The notes under the pieces: model-generated
Database searches by the model: none
What the model saw: only the letters and a program-made list of their open reading frames with translations
Told to the model about the DNA's origin: nothing
Position numbers and translations under genes: made by a program
Shown here: piece by piece, positions 1 through 9,202 of the stretch
How positions within the stretch are numbered: the first letter of the stretch is position 1
How the letters are laid out: the number at the start of each line of letters is the position of its first letter
From: Elephas maximus indicus
Lineage: Eukaryota > Chordata > Mammalia > Proboscidea > Elephantidae
Reading direction: 5' to 3'
Length of the DNA stretch: 64,000 nt
Assembly (NCBI RefSeq): GCF_024166365.1
Contig: NC_064841.1
Coordinates: 30,992,001-31,056,000, forward strand

Positions 1-27
1 GATATGGGTGACCCTTGAAAATACTAG

Positions 28-330
28 GGAGCCCTGATGGCGCAGGGGTTAAGCTATGCATGTTAACCTGAAAGTTAGCAGTTCGAATCCACCAGCAGCT
101 CCTTGGAAACCCTATGAGGCAGTTTTACTCTGTCCTGGTGACGTAGTGGTTGTGCTACAGCGCTAACTAAAAGGTCGGCAGTTCGAATCCACCAGGCGCT
201 CCTTGGATACTCTATGGGGCAGTTCTAGTTTGTCCTGTAGGGTCGCTATGAGTCGGAATCCACTCTATGGCAACGGGTTTGGTTTATAGAGTCGCTATGG
301 GTTGGAATCAAATCAAGGACAGTGTTTTGT
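28..330 (+). mobile_element. AfroSINE dimer with duplicated tail
   Basis: A head-containing SINE (28-132) stops mid-body and is fused to a second SINE (about 133-288). A further tail-like segment (about 286-328, ending in a T run) follows. It lies in the ACTRT3 intron. Confidence 0.85.
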
Positions 331-344
331 TTTTTTTTAATCAT

Positions 345-660
345 TATGCTACATAAAATAAGACATACGCACAAAAAAAGATATTGCACTATCTGACTTA
401 CATAAAATATCTAGAATAGGCAAATGCATAGAGGCAAAAGTTTAGTAGTGGTTACCAGGGGGTAGGGGTATGGGGGATGGAGAGTTATTGCTTAAGGAGT
501 ACTGAGTTTCTACTTGTGGTGATGAAAATTTTGGAAATAGCGGGGATGGTTGCACAACATTTGAATGTAATTAATGGCACTGAATTTTACACTGAAAAAT
601 GGTTAAAGTGGCAATTTTTGTTTATTTTTACCACAATAACATTTTTTAAAGTTATTGTTA
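345..660 (+). mobile_element. Old L1 3' end (L1M type)
   Basis: The order of recognisable words (ATATCTAGAATAGGCAAA, GGTTACCAGGGG, GGAGAGTTATTGCTTAA, GATGGTTGCACAACATT, ACCACAATAA) matches the 3' end of older mammalian L1 elements. A short open frame here is L1-derived, not an exon. Confidence 0.8.
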
Positions 661-1215
661 ATATTGACAGATCTGATAGTGATATTTTTAAATATTTGGT
701 AATTGCTTAAAGTCTTATCTGTTGGGATGCAAAATAAAATACTTAGAAGTGAACTGATATATGAGGTCTAGGATTAGCTTTAAAACATTTCAAGAAAAAA
801 GTAAGTGAAAGCAATAAATCAAACAAAATGTTAAAAATTATTGATGCTGGGACCTGGGTACCTAAGGGTTTATTATAATAGTCTCTCTACTTTTGTGTAT
901 GTTTGAAATTTTCCGTAATAAAAAAAAATTTTTACAAAACCAAACCTATATTTACTATTATGTGAGGGTTTCCCAACCTTTTTTTTTTTTAAGCTTTGAA
1001 GGGTCTTCCAAAGGGGAGAAAGAATGGAATGTGATAAAAATTACAAACGAAGGTGCTGTGCTAGTTTTTGCTGATAGCTATCTTCCTTGAGAGGCTGTGG
1101 TAGTCACTGCCCATATAGGGTTACTGGTAATAAATATGGGGATAAGCCCAGGGTTGAGGAGAATTGAAACTGGAAAAGTAAAGAGCTGCAATTTATTTTA
1201 TTGTTCTCCCTATAG

Positions 1216-2134
1216 CTATCCAGTGGAACGCGGTCTCATTACTTCCTGGGGAGACATGGAGATCATGTGGAAGCATCTCTATGACCATGACCTGAAGCTA
1301 AAGCCCTGTGATGGTCCAGTCTTGATTACAGAGCCAGCACTAAACCCACTGGTCAACCGGCAACAGACCAGTGAAGTGTTTTTTGAGCATCTGGAGGTTC
1401 CTGCCTTCTATATGTCCATCCAAGGTGTCCTGGCACTGTTTGCTGCAGGCTTCACAACTGGCTTTGTGCTGAATTCGGGTGCCGGGGTTACCCAGTGTAT
1501 ACCCATCTTTGAGGGTTACTGTCTGCCTCATGGTGTCCAGCAGCTAGATCTGGCAGGCCTTGACCTCACCAACTACCTCATGATGCTGTTAAAGGACCAT
1601 GGTATCATGCTGCTTAGCACTGCAGACAGACAGATTGTCGCAGACATTAAGGAAACCTGTTGTTATGTGGCAATGAACTATGAAGAGGAAATGGCCAAGA
1701 AACCTGAGTATCTGGAGAAAGTTTACCAACTGCCTGATGGGAAGACTGTCAAGCTTCATGACCAGCTCTTCAGGTGTTCAGAGGCCCTCTTTGCTCCACG
1801 TCTCTTGAACCTTGAGGCTCCTGGTATTGATAAGATGTGCTTCAACAGCATAATGAAATGTGATACAGATCTGAGGAATTCCTTCTTCTCCAATATTATC
1901 CTTGCTGGGGGATCAACCTCTTTCCTGGGTTTAGAAAAGCGGCTAGTTAAGGATATAGCAAAGGTGGCACCTGCCAACACTCCTGTGCAGGTTACAGCTC
2001 CCCCAGAAAGGAAAATGTCGGTGTGGATGGGAGGTTCCATTATTGCATCCCTGTCTGCCTTCCAGGACATGTGGATCACTGCCGCAGAATATAAAGAGGT
2101 TGGACCCAACATAGTGCACCAAAGATGCTTCTGA
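1216..2134 (+). CDS. ACTRT3: Actin-related protein T3, last coding exon (partial gene)
   Basis: Testis-enriched actin-family protein, reported in the perinuclear region of developing sperm and as a profilin-3 partner (family knowledge). The exon encodes 305 complete codons to a TGA at 2132-2134; with about 67 residues from an upstream exon this gives the usual 372 aa. It opens after a polypyrimidine tract and AG acceptor (AG at 1214-1215), with a split Ser codon before YPVERGLITSW, so the intron is phase 2. Actin-fold landmarks in order are VLITEPALNP, the nucleotide-loop equivalent VLNSGAGVT (about 1464-1490), ILAGGSTSF, VWMGGSIIASLSAFQDMW and the C-terminus HQRCF. Loop aspartates of conventional actin are replaced (DSGDG becomes NSGAG), as I recall for human ACTRT3, so nucleotide handling probably differs from actin. 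No stop or frameshift is seen. The open frame continues left of 1216 into intron, but that part does not resemble actin. Exon 1 is not in the window. Confidence 0.93.
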
Positions 2135-3330
2135 AGTACAGATGAACTGGTTAAAACATTTTGAGCATATATGACAGAGAAAACTTTGGATATTACATGT
2201 TTCTGGTAGAACAGAAAATATTTTAATCACTGGATTGTCCGTGTCTCTGATGTATTTTTATAATTGGGGAAAATAACAACAGTGAAGCAATCGAGCAGAT
2301 GTTCATTGAATAGAACCTAGTTAAATGCTAGAAGAAACACTATTCTGTGTCTTTGAGAGTTTACATTTCCCTTGGGGAGAAAGCAATTTTTGGTAAAACA
2401 GAGTATGTGCCAAAAAAGTGATAGAGATTTAAGCTTGTTGAAGTTTAGGGAAAGAAAGTTGCTGTAGTGCGGGAAGATTTCAGAGAGGAGCCATGCCACT
2501 GTGGATGGGATGGAGTTAGGAATGGGTAGAGAAAAAAAGGGAGGGGGGATGGGGAGGAAGGTATCCAGGCAAGGATAATGGAGTCAGGGGGTAGAGATGA
2601 GAATGAACAAAGCATATTTAGGGCATGTTTAATAGACTGATTTTGTTAAAAGACTAAGAGCTATGACTGGGAAGGTAGATTAAGGCCAGGGAATGGAAAG
2701 CTTTAAGTGTTAAATGTTCTCTAGGCAAAGGGAAGCAATTAAAGATTTAAAAGCAGGAGATACAACATAATGTGGTGGTGGTTTGTAGGATAAATTAGAC
2801 TGGGAAGGGCCTGGACATGAGGTGATCAGTTAGGAAGCTATTAGGCTAAACAGAAAGTAGCCAAGTCCTGTACTCAAGATTATAGGCAATGGAACTGGAA
2901 AAAAAAAATTATGAAGAAATAGCAAGTCTTATTGTGTAATTAGGTAGATGTGAAGGGGCAAAGAGGACTGAGATGACCTGGGTAGCTGAGAGAATGTTGG
3001 CAGCATTGACATATGACAATTTAGTTATTTACTCTGTGCAAAGCACTGTGCTAAGTACAACGAGTGCTAAACCAGGAGTCAGATCCTGCCCTTAGGAAGC
3101 CAGCAGTCTGGTAGAAGATGTGAAATTGATGCGTAAATTACAAAGTAGAAAGTGATTTAGCATCCTAGTAGAAGGATAAAATGCTCTGGGGGGTTCATAG
3201 GAGGGAGAATACCAGTTGAGGGACTCAGAGAAGACCTTCTAGGAGATTTGGCCTTGGGACTGGGCCTGAAGGACAACGGGAATGTAAACCTCATGGAGTG
3301 CCCTTCCCTCTGAATTTAGGAGCAGCATGC
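2135..3330. other. ACTRT3 3' flank, no gene seen
   Basis: Presumed 3' UTR and flank. I saw no AATAAA here; ATTAAA at 2738-2743 is a possible but unproven polyadenylation signal. The stretch 3020-3300 reads like an ancient mammal-wide repeat but I cannot name it. Confidence 0.4.
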
Positions 3331-3740
3331 AAGATAGGTCCAGACCCTGCCACCTGCCAGGCGCGTAACTTCAGCAAGTTGTTTAAACGTTCTGAAGATC
3401 AATTTCCTCATCAGTAAAATGGGAATGCTAATCTCTACCTGTCTCACAGGATCATTGGGAAGTTCAGATGGGATAATGTACCTAAAGGCAGTTTAAAAAA
3501 AACTGTAAAATATGCCATTTTTTGCTTACAGAATTTACAGGGCCAGCTCAGATGCCACCTCTCTGGAGTCAAAATTGATTATTCCTTTGTGTCCTCTAGT
3601 ACATTTTATTACTTGTACTTCTATTGACCATGAAGTCTTTTGGTTTGCTTGTCTTTCTCCCTCAGTAGACAGAAGACAAGTTCTTAGAAGGCAGGGATTG
3701 TGACCTTTTCCTTTTCATCGCTGTCCCCTTTTCTTGATAT
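3330..3740 (+). repeat. MIR followed by L2 fragment
   Basis: 3330-3510 carries MIR words (TTTCCTCATCAGTAAAATGGGAATGC followed by a GATGGGATAATGT-like tail, here given as separate short matches). 3515-3740 resembles the L2 3' region (GCTCAGATGCCACCTC, then GGCAGGGATTGTGACC). Both are old and diverged. Confidence 0.65.
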
Positions 3741-3746
3741 ATACAA

Positions 3747-3900
3747 AAACCCATTGCCATTGAGTCAATTTCAACTCACAGTGACCCTATAGGACAGAGC
3801 AGAACTGTCCTATTGGTTTTCCAGTGAGCAGCTGGTGGATTTGAACTGCCAGCCTTCTAGCTAGTGGCCAAGCTCTGAACCACTATGCCACCGGGGCTCC
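3747..3900 (-). mobile_element. AfroSINE, minus
   Basis: Tail AACCCATTGCCATTGAGTC, body with the reversed B box, and reversed head CACCGGGGCTCC. It abuts the next SINE. Confidence 0.85.
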
Positions 3901-3909
3901 ACCACAGCT

Positions 3910-4127
3910 GCAAAAAAAACAAAAAAAACAAAACAAAAAAAAAACCCATTGCTATCAAGTTGATTTTGACTCATAGCAACCCTATAGGATTGAGTAGAAC
4001 TGCCCCATAGGGTTTTCCAAGGAGCACCTGGTGGATTTGAACTGCCAATCTTTATTACTTAGCAATAAACTCTTAACCGTTAATGGTTAGCAGCCAAACT
4101 CTTAACTATTACACTACCAGGGTTTCT
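3910..4127 (-). mobile_element. AfroSINE, minus, with 9-bp target-site duplication
   Basis: The SINE has an A-rich 3' side (3911-3949). It is flanked by ACCACAGCT at 3901-3909 and 4128-4136, so it inserted next to the preceding copy. A short internal duplication of the AACTCTTAACC region enlarges its head. Confidence 0.87.
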
Positions 4128-4391
4128 ACCACAGCTATAAAATAGGCATACAGAATTAACTAGAAACACACTCCTAGCAGAGGGAACAGGGCAAAGGCCC
4201 AGAGGTGCATGCATAGGGAGCAGGAAGTAACTGTTTGGCCCAAGCCAGGCATTCGTGAGGAGGTACATTTCATCCCTTGGCACTTGTCTCCCATTTTAAT
4301 GACTGTAAGCAAGACTAGCCCAGATAAGTGTAGAAAATGATTTTCTGAGGGCAGGTTAAACAGGTGGTGCATGTTAGATTCACAGCACTGT

Positions 4392-4540
4392 TGTGTTGTT
4401 AGGTGATACTGAGTTCCAACTCAGCAACCGTGTAGGACAGAGCAGAACTGCATCATAGGGTTTCTAAGGAGCAGCTGGTGGGTTTGAACTGCTGACCTTT
4501 TGATTAGCAGCCAAGCTCTTAACCACTACACCACCAGGGG
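4392..4540 (-). mobile_element. AfroSINE, minus, with 12-bp target-site duplication
   Basis: TCACAGCACTGT at 4380-4391 and 4541-4552 flanks the element, which begins with a short GTT-rich tail. Confidence 0.88.
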
Positions 4541-4639
4541 TCACAGCACTGTAGAATGATTTCAACCCCTCGCTTTAGAATTCTAACGTATAGCATATAT
4601 ATTCATTTATTTTTGAAATAGGGTTAACCCAACATTCCT

Positions 4640-4710
4640 ATGGAGCAGTTCTACTCTGCACACGTGAGGTCCCCATGAATCTGAATCAATTCCACCATAA
4701 CAACAATTAT
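4640..4710 (+). repeat. AfroSINE tail remnant
   Basis: Diverged match to the SINE 3' half (CTATGGAGCAGTTCTACTCTG, then CCCCATGAATCTGAATCAATT as separate words) with an AAC-like end. Old or truncated. Confidence 0.55.
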
Positions 4711-4860
4711 GCATTATCTAATTTAAATGTCATCATCCCAGAGAGACGGGCAAGGCAGATATTATTCCCATTTTACAGACTAAGAAATTGAAATTTAAGG
4801 AGGTTATAAGATTTCAGTTTAAGGGATCCCGAAGTAACTTGCCCCATTAGGCAGGCACCC
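4700..4860 (-). repeat. MIR, minus
   Basis: ATTATTCCCATTTTACAGAC, followed by gapped matches to the reversed MIR core. Confidence 0.6.
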
Positions 4861-5055
4861 ACACAATCCTTAACCAGAGTCTTTTAGGTAGTTAACTGAG
4901 CAAACAGCCTGGAATATTCTGGGCAGACTCTAGCCTCCTTCTTGGGGTTGCAGATGATCCTTTTCCGGTAATCCAGGGAAGGGGAATAACATGCTGTGGA
5001 AAATCCGGTTACATTTTCCCTGCCTTACAATCCTCACAAATCAATCCCCTTAACA

Positions 5056-5212
5056 GGAGCCCTAGTGGTACAGAGGTTTAGAGCTTGGCTGCTAACCAAT
5101 CCACCAGCTAGCTGTTCCTTGGAAGCCCTATGGAGCAGTTGTACTCTGTCCTATAGGATGGCTATCAGTCGGATTCGACTTGACAGCAGCAGGTTTGGTT
5201 TGTTTTTTTTTT
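5056..5212 (+). mobile_element. AfroSINE
   Basis: Head GGAGCCCTAGTGGTA, a short deletion around the B box, and a tail ending in a GTTT-rich and poly-T stretch. It lies 0.8 kb upstream of the TERC promoter. Confidence 0.87.
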
Positions 5213-5644
5213 TGGTTTCTGGGTTACATTCTTTTATTCTCTCAGATTGAGGATCCAATAGTGGCAAGTCCACGGAGTTTATCCCATTGGACAAGAGTCC
5301 AACTTTTAAGATCGTCAGGCCGAAGTGGGCTAGTTATAGGTATAATTGCATCAACACCGGCCATTATAAAATCTGCTACCATTTATGGATTTTTCTTCCT
5401 ATTTCACATGTAATCACGACATAGCATTACCTTAAAGCAAAGTCAATGGCTGAAGGCCTTTATTTCCTAATAAAACAGAGATTTAGTTCATGTTAAGATT
5501 TTCTTAACGTTAAGATTAAGAAGTATAATTAAGTAGTTATACTTAAAATAACTGAGCAGGCATTCTGAAGGAAGGGAGTAGGCCAGCAACTCTAAGGCTA
5601 TTCACCGAAAGGATATTCTGGTTTAGTGGGTCAGTGTGCTGCCC

Positions 5645-5695
5645 GCTAAATTGGAATCAACTCGAGGGCAGTGGGTTCGGTTTGGTTTTGGGTGC
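5645..5695 (+). repeat. AfroSINE tail fragment
   Basis: Only the last ~45 bp of a SINE is recognisable (TTGGAATCAACTCGAGGGCA and GGTTTGGTTTTGG). Confidence 0.6.
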
Positions 5696-5990
5696 TGCCT
5701 CCAACAAACGGGGTAATCAACCAGACTTGGAAATCTGTGTTTTCTATCCCTCTGCCTTAAAATTCTGATTTTTTAATGACTTTCTTTTTCTTAAGGTAGT
5801 CGACGAGCATTCCAGTGACGCCAGCCGTACCCGGTCTGTAAACGATGAAAAGCTCTAAAGCACTTCGTGTTAGTTTCCCAACTAAAGCGCACGGGGAAAA
5901 AAAAAAAAACCCACAAAGCTTTCTCCAATTGAACGTGGGGAAGGGTGGCGCTTGGCCACACTCTAAGAGCTTTTGTTGTTGTTGGCTCAG

Positions 5991-6002
5991 CTCTCGCGAG
6001 AG
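5991..6002. promoter_or_regulatory. CGCG palindrome in TERC promoter
   Basis: CTCTCGCGAGAG is a perfect 12-bp palindrome containing TCTCGCGAGA at 5992-6001, the CGCG core-promoter element bound by BANP (and earlier linked to ZBTB33/Kaiso). It lies 83-94 bp upstream of the TERC start and 20 bp upstream of the CCAAT box. Its function here is inferred from the motif and position. Confidence 0.65.
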
Positions 6003-6022
6003 CCAGTGGGAGAAGGCCTTGG

Positions 6023-6027
6023 CCAAT
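6023..6027 (+). promoter_or_regulatory. TERC CCAAT box
   Basis: CCAAT within GGCCAATCCG, 58-62 bp upstream of the inferred start. In human TERC the equivalent CCAAT box binds NF-Y and is needed for promoter activity (established knowledge). Binding here is inferred. Confidence 0.88.
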
Positions 6028-6050
6028 CCGCGCGGTGGCGGTCTCTCCCT

Positions 6051-6057
6051 TTATAAA
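6051..6057 (+). promoter_or_regulatory. TERC TATA box
   Basis: TTATAAA lies about 30 bp before the inferred TERC start, the spacing expected for an RNA polymerase II TATA element. Human TERC has a TATA element in the same place. Confidence 0.9.
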
Positions 6058-6084
6058 GAGGTGCGGCGGCGCGGCTGGTGCGGT

Positions 6085-6532
6085 GGGTTGAGGAGGGTAC
6101 GCCCGGGAGGGCGATGGTCTGTTCTGTTCTAACCCTAACTGATAAGGGCGTAGGCGCCGTGCTTTTGTTCCCCGCGCGTTGTTTTTCTCGCTGACTTTCA
6201 GCGGGCGGGAAAAGCCTCGGTCTACCGCCGTCTACCGATAGCCTGGAGCAAACAAAAAAATGTCAGCCGCCGGCCGCTCGCCCCTCCCGGGAACCTGCAG
6301 TGGCTCGCCCGCCCAGCCCCGCTCCCCGCCTGGAGGCCGCGGTCGGCCTGGGGCTTCTCCGGAGGTTCCCGCTGCCGCCGCGAAGAGTTGGGCTCTGTCA
6401 GCCGCGGGTCCCGCGGGAACCAAGGGCGAGGCTGGGGCCTCCTGAACGCAGGGAGAGAAACGGAGCGGTTCCCCGCGTGCGTGCGCTTCCCTGAGTTGTG
6501 GGATGTGCGCTCGGGGCTCAGCTCCGACAGGT
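6085..6532 (+). ncRNA. TERC: Telomerase RNA component
   Basis: RNA template and scaffold of telomerase; it binds TERT and the dyskerin, NHP2, NOP10 and GAR1 complex and acts in Cajal bodies and at telomeres. The start was chosen at GGGTTG, 34 nt after the first base of the TATA box and aligned with human position 1. Template CTAACCCTAAC is at 6129-6139 (RNA positions 45-55; human 46-56). Pseudoknot strands are the U-rich tract and CTGAC at 6182-6195, and CAAAC, an A tract and GTCAG at 6249-6266. CR4/CR5 spans about 6324-6408, with P6.1 GAGTTGGGCTC at 6385-6395. Box H AGAGAA is at 6454-6459, box CAB TGAG at 6492-6495 and box ACA at 6527-6529, placing the 3' end three nt later at 6532. The 448 nt length compares with 451 in human. 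All landmark elements are present, so this is the functional gene, not a retrocopy. Open frames crossing it on both strands are a by-product of GC richness. Confidence 0.97.
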
Positions 6533-6818
6533 GCAGCCTGCCGAGGGGCTCTGGGGGTCGGGAGGTGAAGAGAATCGTGGTCTGTGAGGGTGGGGGCGCC
6601 CTTCGTGCGTATCCGTCACCCCACGTCTTCGGGGTTGGGCTTATGGACCCCCAAACCTGGCAGTTTGGGCCTTGGAGCGTGGGAATTGGCAGGAGAAGCG
6701 AAGCCACCTCCAAAGTTGGCCCAAATGAATGGGCAGCGAGTAGGACGTGCCAGCTTGCCATTGCTACCTAAGATTCTTTTTTACCCCTTTTCCCCCACTT
6801 TTCTCTCCAGTACTAGGA

Positions 6819-7013
6819 GGAGCACTGTGGTGCAGTGGTTTAAGTGCTAGGCTGGTAACTGAAAGTTTCGCGACTGGAACCCACTAGCTGCTTAAAAAAA
6901 AAAATTAGGGGGAGAAAAATGTAGCTGTCTGCTTCCTAAATATTACAGGCTCAGAAACTGGGGTAGTTTTACTTTGAGTCGGAATCAACGGCAGCGGGTT
7001 TGGGTTTTTTTGG
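6819..7013 (+). mobile_element. AfroSINE, long form, just downstream of TERC
   Basis: Head GGAGCACTGTGGTGCAGTGG, the longer body with the TCTGCTTCCTAAA segment, and a GGGTTTGGG tail. It starts 286 bp after the TERC 3' end. Confidence 0.85.
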
Positions 7014-8340
7014 TAATGAGTCAATCTATTGAATGGTAAAGGGTTTGGGGCTTTTTTGTACCCTCCCCCCCACTGGTTTTGTTGCGTTTATTTTGTCACA
7101 ACGTAGTTCCTGTACTGTTCGTTTTGTACAGGTTTTGTCTCTGAGCAGATCTCTACTAGTCAAGTCAGTGGGGTGTGAGGGAGCAGTGTTTTTTTGTGCA
7201 TTCATAAGTTTGTTAGATTTGATCTCTACACAACAAGATTTGTGTTTTTTATGATCATAGGTGTTCACCTCATTTGCCTGAGCCTTTGGGTTCAAGACAT
7301 TAAGTAACGAAAGACTTAATGATGAAAGGAGTTCACAGAGCCCTGTATGCATCCCCCCCCCCCCCACTTGGATCTGATTTCCTTTTTGAAGAGAAAATTA
7401 AGCTGGTGGCAAACTTGGTTGAATAAAACGACTAATAGGTTATTCTGCCCACTTATCCCCAAAACATAACTCCAGGTTTATGTGTGTATGCATTTTGAGT
7501 CAGCGTCTTCACTTTGGAAAACTTTTTGGGGCCAGTTGCAGGGGGAGATAGTAGCGATTTCGATATAAAGGCAAGCCATCTGGATGACAGAGGACCAGAA
7601 TCCTATTGACAGGGTCAGTTAGGGTTGTGTCAGTGAATTGTTGAGCCTGCATTTCTATAGCATTTCAGGCTGTAACTTAAGGTAGGTACCTTAGTTGTTT
7701 AACGCGCATATTTGTTGGCCTTACTACAGTTAATTACGAAAAACTGGAATCCCCGGTTCTGGTAATGTTCCTTAAGCAGAAGAAAAAAGCATGGCTCAAC
7801 ATGATTTTGTGGAAAGAATGTAGGATGAGTTGAGAATAAAGTACTAGTTACGGTTGTGTCGATGGCTTTCCTAGACTTGAAGCAGCCCAGCTTCACTAAG
7901 CCTCCTTTAATCAGACGGTGACCTCTTTATGGTCCCTTTTAAAGACAGCTTTTTTTTTTAAAGACAGCTAGGGCTCCTTGAACTACAAATAGATATCTTT
8001 TGTTCCTGCTCCATCTAGTGGTACTTGGGTTTCTTCGCATTTACAGAATTTGTGTGGGGCCCGAGACAAGGATGACCACAGACTGGAAATGCTTTTCTTT
8101 CTCACGTTTTAAAAGCAAATAGTGACTTGATAAATACAACTTAAAAGTTTTAAGTCCAAGAATAGCGATTATGTTTGAAGTCTTTCCTCTGACTAACGTT
8201 TACTAAAAGTAAATGTTCCAAAGAAAAATTAACAAAGATTTGATATAATTTTTTTCTGGCAGAGTATACCTTTTTTCTTCAGCCGTACAGTTGTAGAGTA
8301 AGACGGAGCCTTCAGGGTCCCCCAGTGAGAACATGAAAAT
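7014..8340. other. TERC downstream flank, no gene seen
   Basis: Mostly unique sequence with a poly-C run near 7351-7365 and a T run near 7950. No coding signal or RNA gene is recognised. Confidence 0.5.
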
Positions 8341-8348
8341 TTTTTAAA

Positions 8349-8502
8349 AGTTATAAATGTGACAAGTACAACTTAAGAGTGACAACATCACCAGACCCTG
8401 CTCCACTGTGCCATAACTTCTGGGCAACATGGCAAATCTTCGATGTACTGCCAGGTTGTACCCGATTTTAGATAGCCAGGAGGCCATTAGAAAAAGGGTA
8501 CT
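8349..8502 (+). repeat. Local duplication, copy A
   Basis: About 155 bp, from AATGTGACAAGTACAACTTA to AAAAAGGGTACTT, repeated at 9203-9363 with a few percent divergence. An LTR is inserted exactly at its right edge. Confidence 0.85.
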
Positions 8503-8997
8503 TGTGATGGATTGAATTATGTCCCCAGGAATTACATCAACTTGGCTGGGCCATGATTCCCAGTATTGTGTGACTGTCTACCATTTTATCATCTGATGTG
8601 GGTTTCCTGTGTGTTGTAAATCCTATCTCTATGAATTAGTGGCAGTTACATTAATGAGGCAGGACTCAAGTCTACAAGGTTAGATTGTTTTAAGCCAGTC
8701 TCTTTAGAGATAAAAAAGCGAGCAGAAGGACCAGGGGACCTCACACCACCAAGAAAGCCAGCACCAAGAGCAGAGCACATCCTTTGGACCTGGGGTCCCT
8801 GTGCCTGAGAAGCCCCTAGACCAGGGGAAGATTGATGATAAGGACCTTCCTCCAGAGCCAACAGAAACCCTTCCCCTAAAGCTGGCATCCTGAATTCAGA
8901 CTTTCAGCCTCTTAGACTGTGAGAGAATAATTTTTTCTTTGTTAAAGCTATCCACTTGTGGTATTTCTGTTACAGCAGCACTAGATAACGCAAGACA
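8503..8997 (+). mobile_element. MaLR-like solo LTR, copy 1
   Basis: 495 bp, beginning TGTGATGGATTGAATT and ending AACGCAAGACA. It is flanked by GTACT (8498-8502) and GTACC (8998-9002), a near-perfect 5-bp target-site duplication. The end section (GACTGTGAGAGAATAA, then a GTGGTATTTCTGTTA block) resembles MLT1/MaLR LTRs. No internal retroviral sequence is present. Confidence 0.82.
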
Positions 8998-9202
8998 GTA
9001 CCAATAACTAATACAGATTTCTCCATTTCTATCACATCCTATCAGAGCCTGAGCACAGATTAACGGGGAAAGGAGTTTTTATTACTAAAAATAGGAAGTG
9101 GACAGTATACAACAGGTGAGCAATCTGCCTGGCTCAAAAGCTATCTGGGCAGAGATGACAAGTTCTACGCACACCCAACCTTGTATCATGGGTGGGAGGT
9201 TT

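Larger units (their letters stand above)
5985..6615. promoter_or_regulatory. CpG island over TERC promoter and gene
   Basis: CpG dinucleotides are dense across the TERC promoter and gene, in sharp contrast to the AT-rich, CpG-poor flanks. Boundaries are judged by eye. It is the only strong CpG island in the window, which argues against another housekeeping-type promoter here. Confidence 0.8.

Noticed and set aside
477..710. 77-aa open frame upstream of ACTRT3 as a possible exon 1
   Set aside because: It coincides with an L1 3' end and does not resemble actin-family N-termini.
1097..1215. Extension of the actin-like frame upstream of 1216
   Set aside because: The frame is open by chance; the translated part does not resemble actin, starts at a non-ATG codon, and a good splice acceptor lies at 1214-1215.
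6222..6850. Overlapping open frames of 60-179 aa on both strands across TERC
   Set aside because: They lie inside the GC-rich telomerase RNA gene and its CpG island, several start with non-ATG codons, and none has a recognisable domain. The TERC call explains the sequence.
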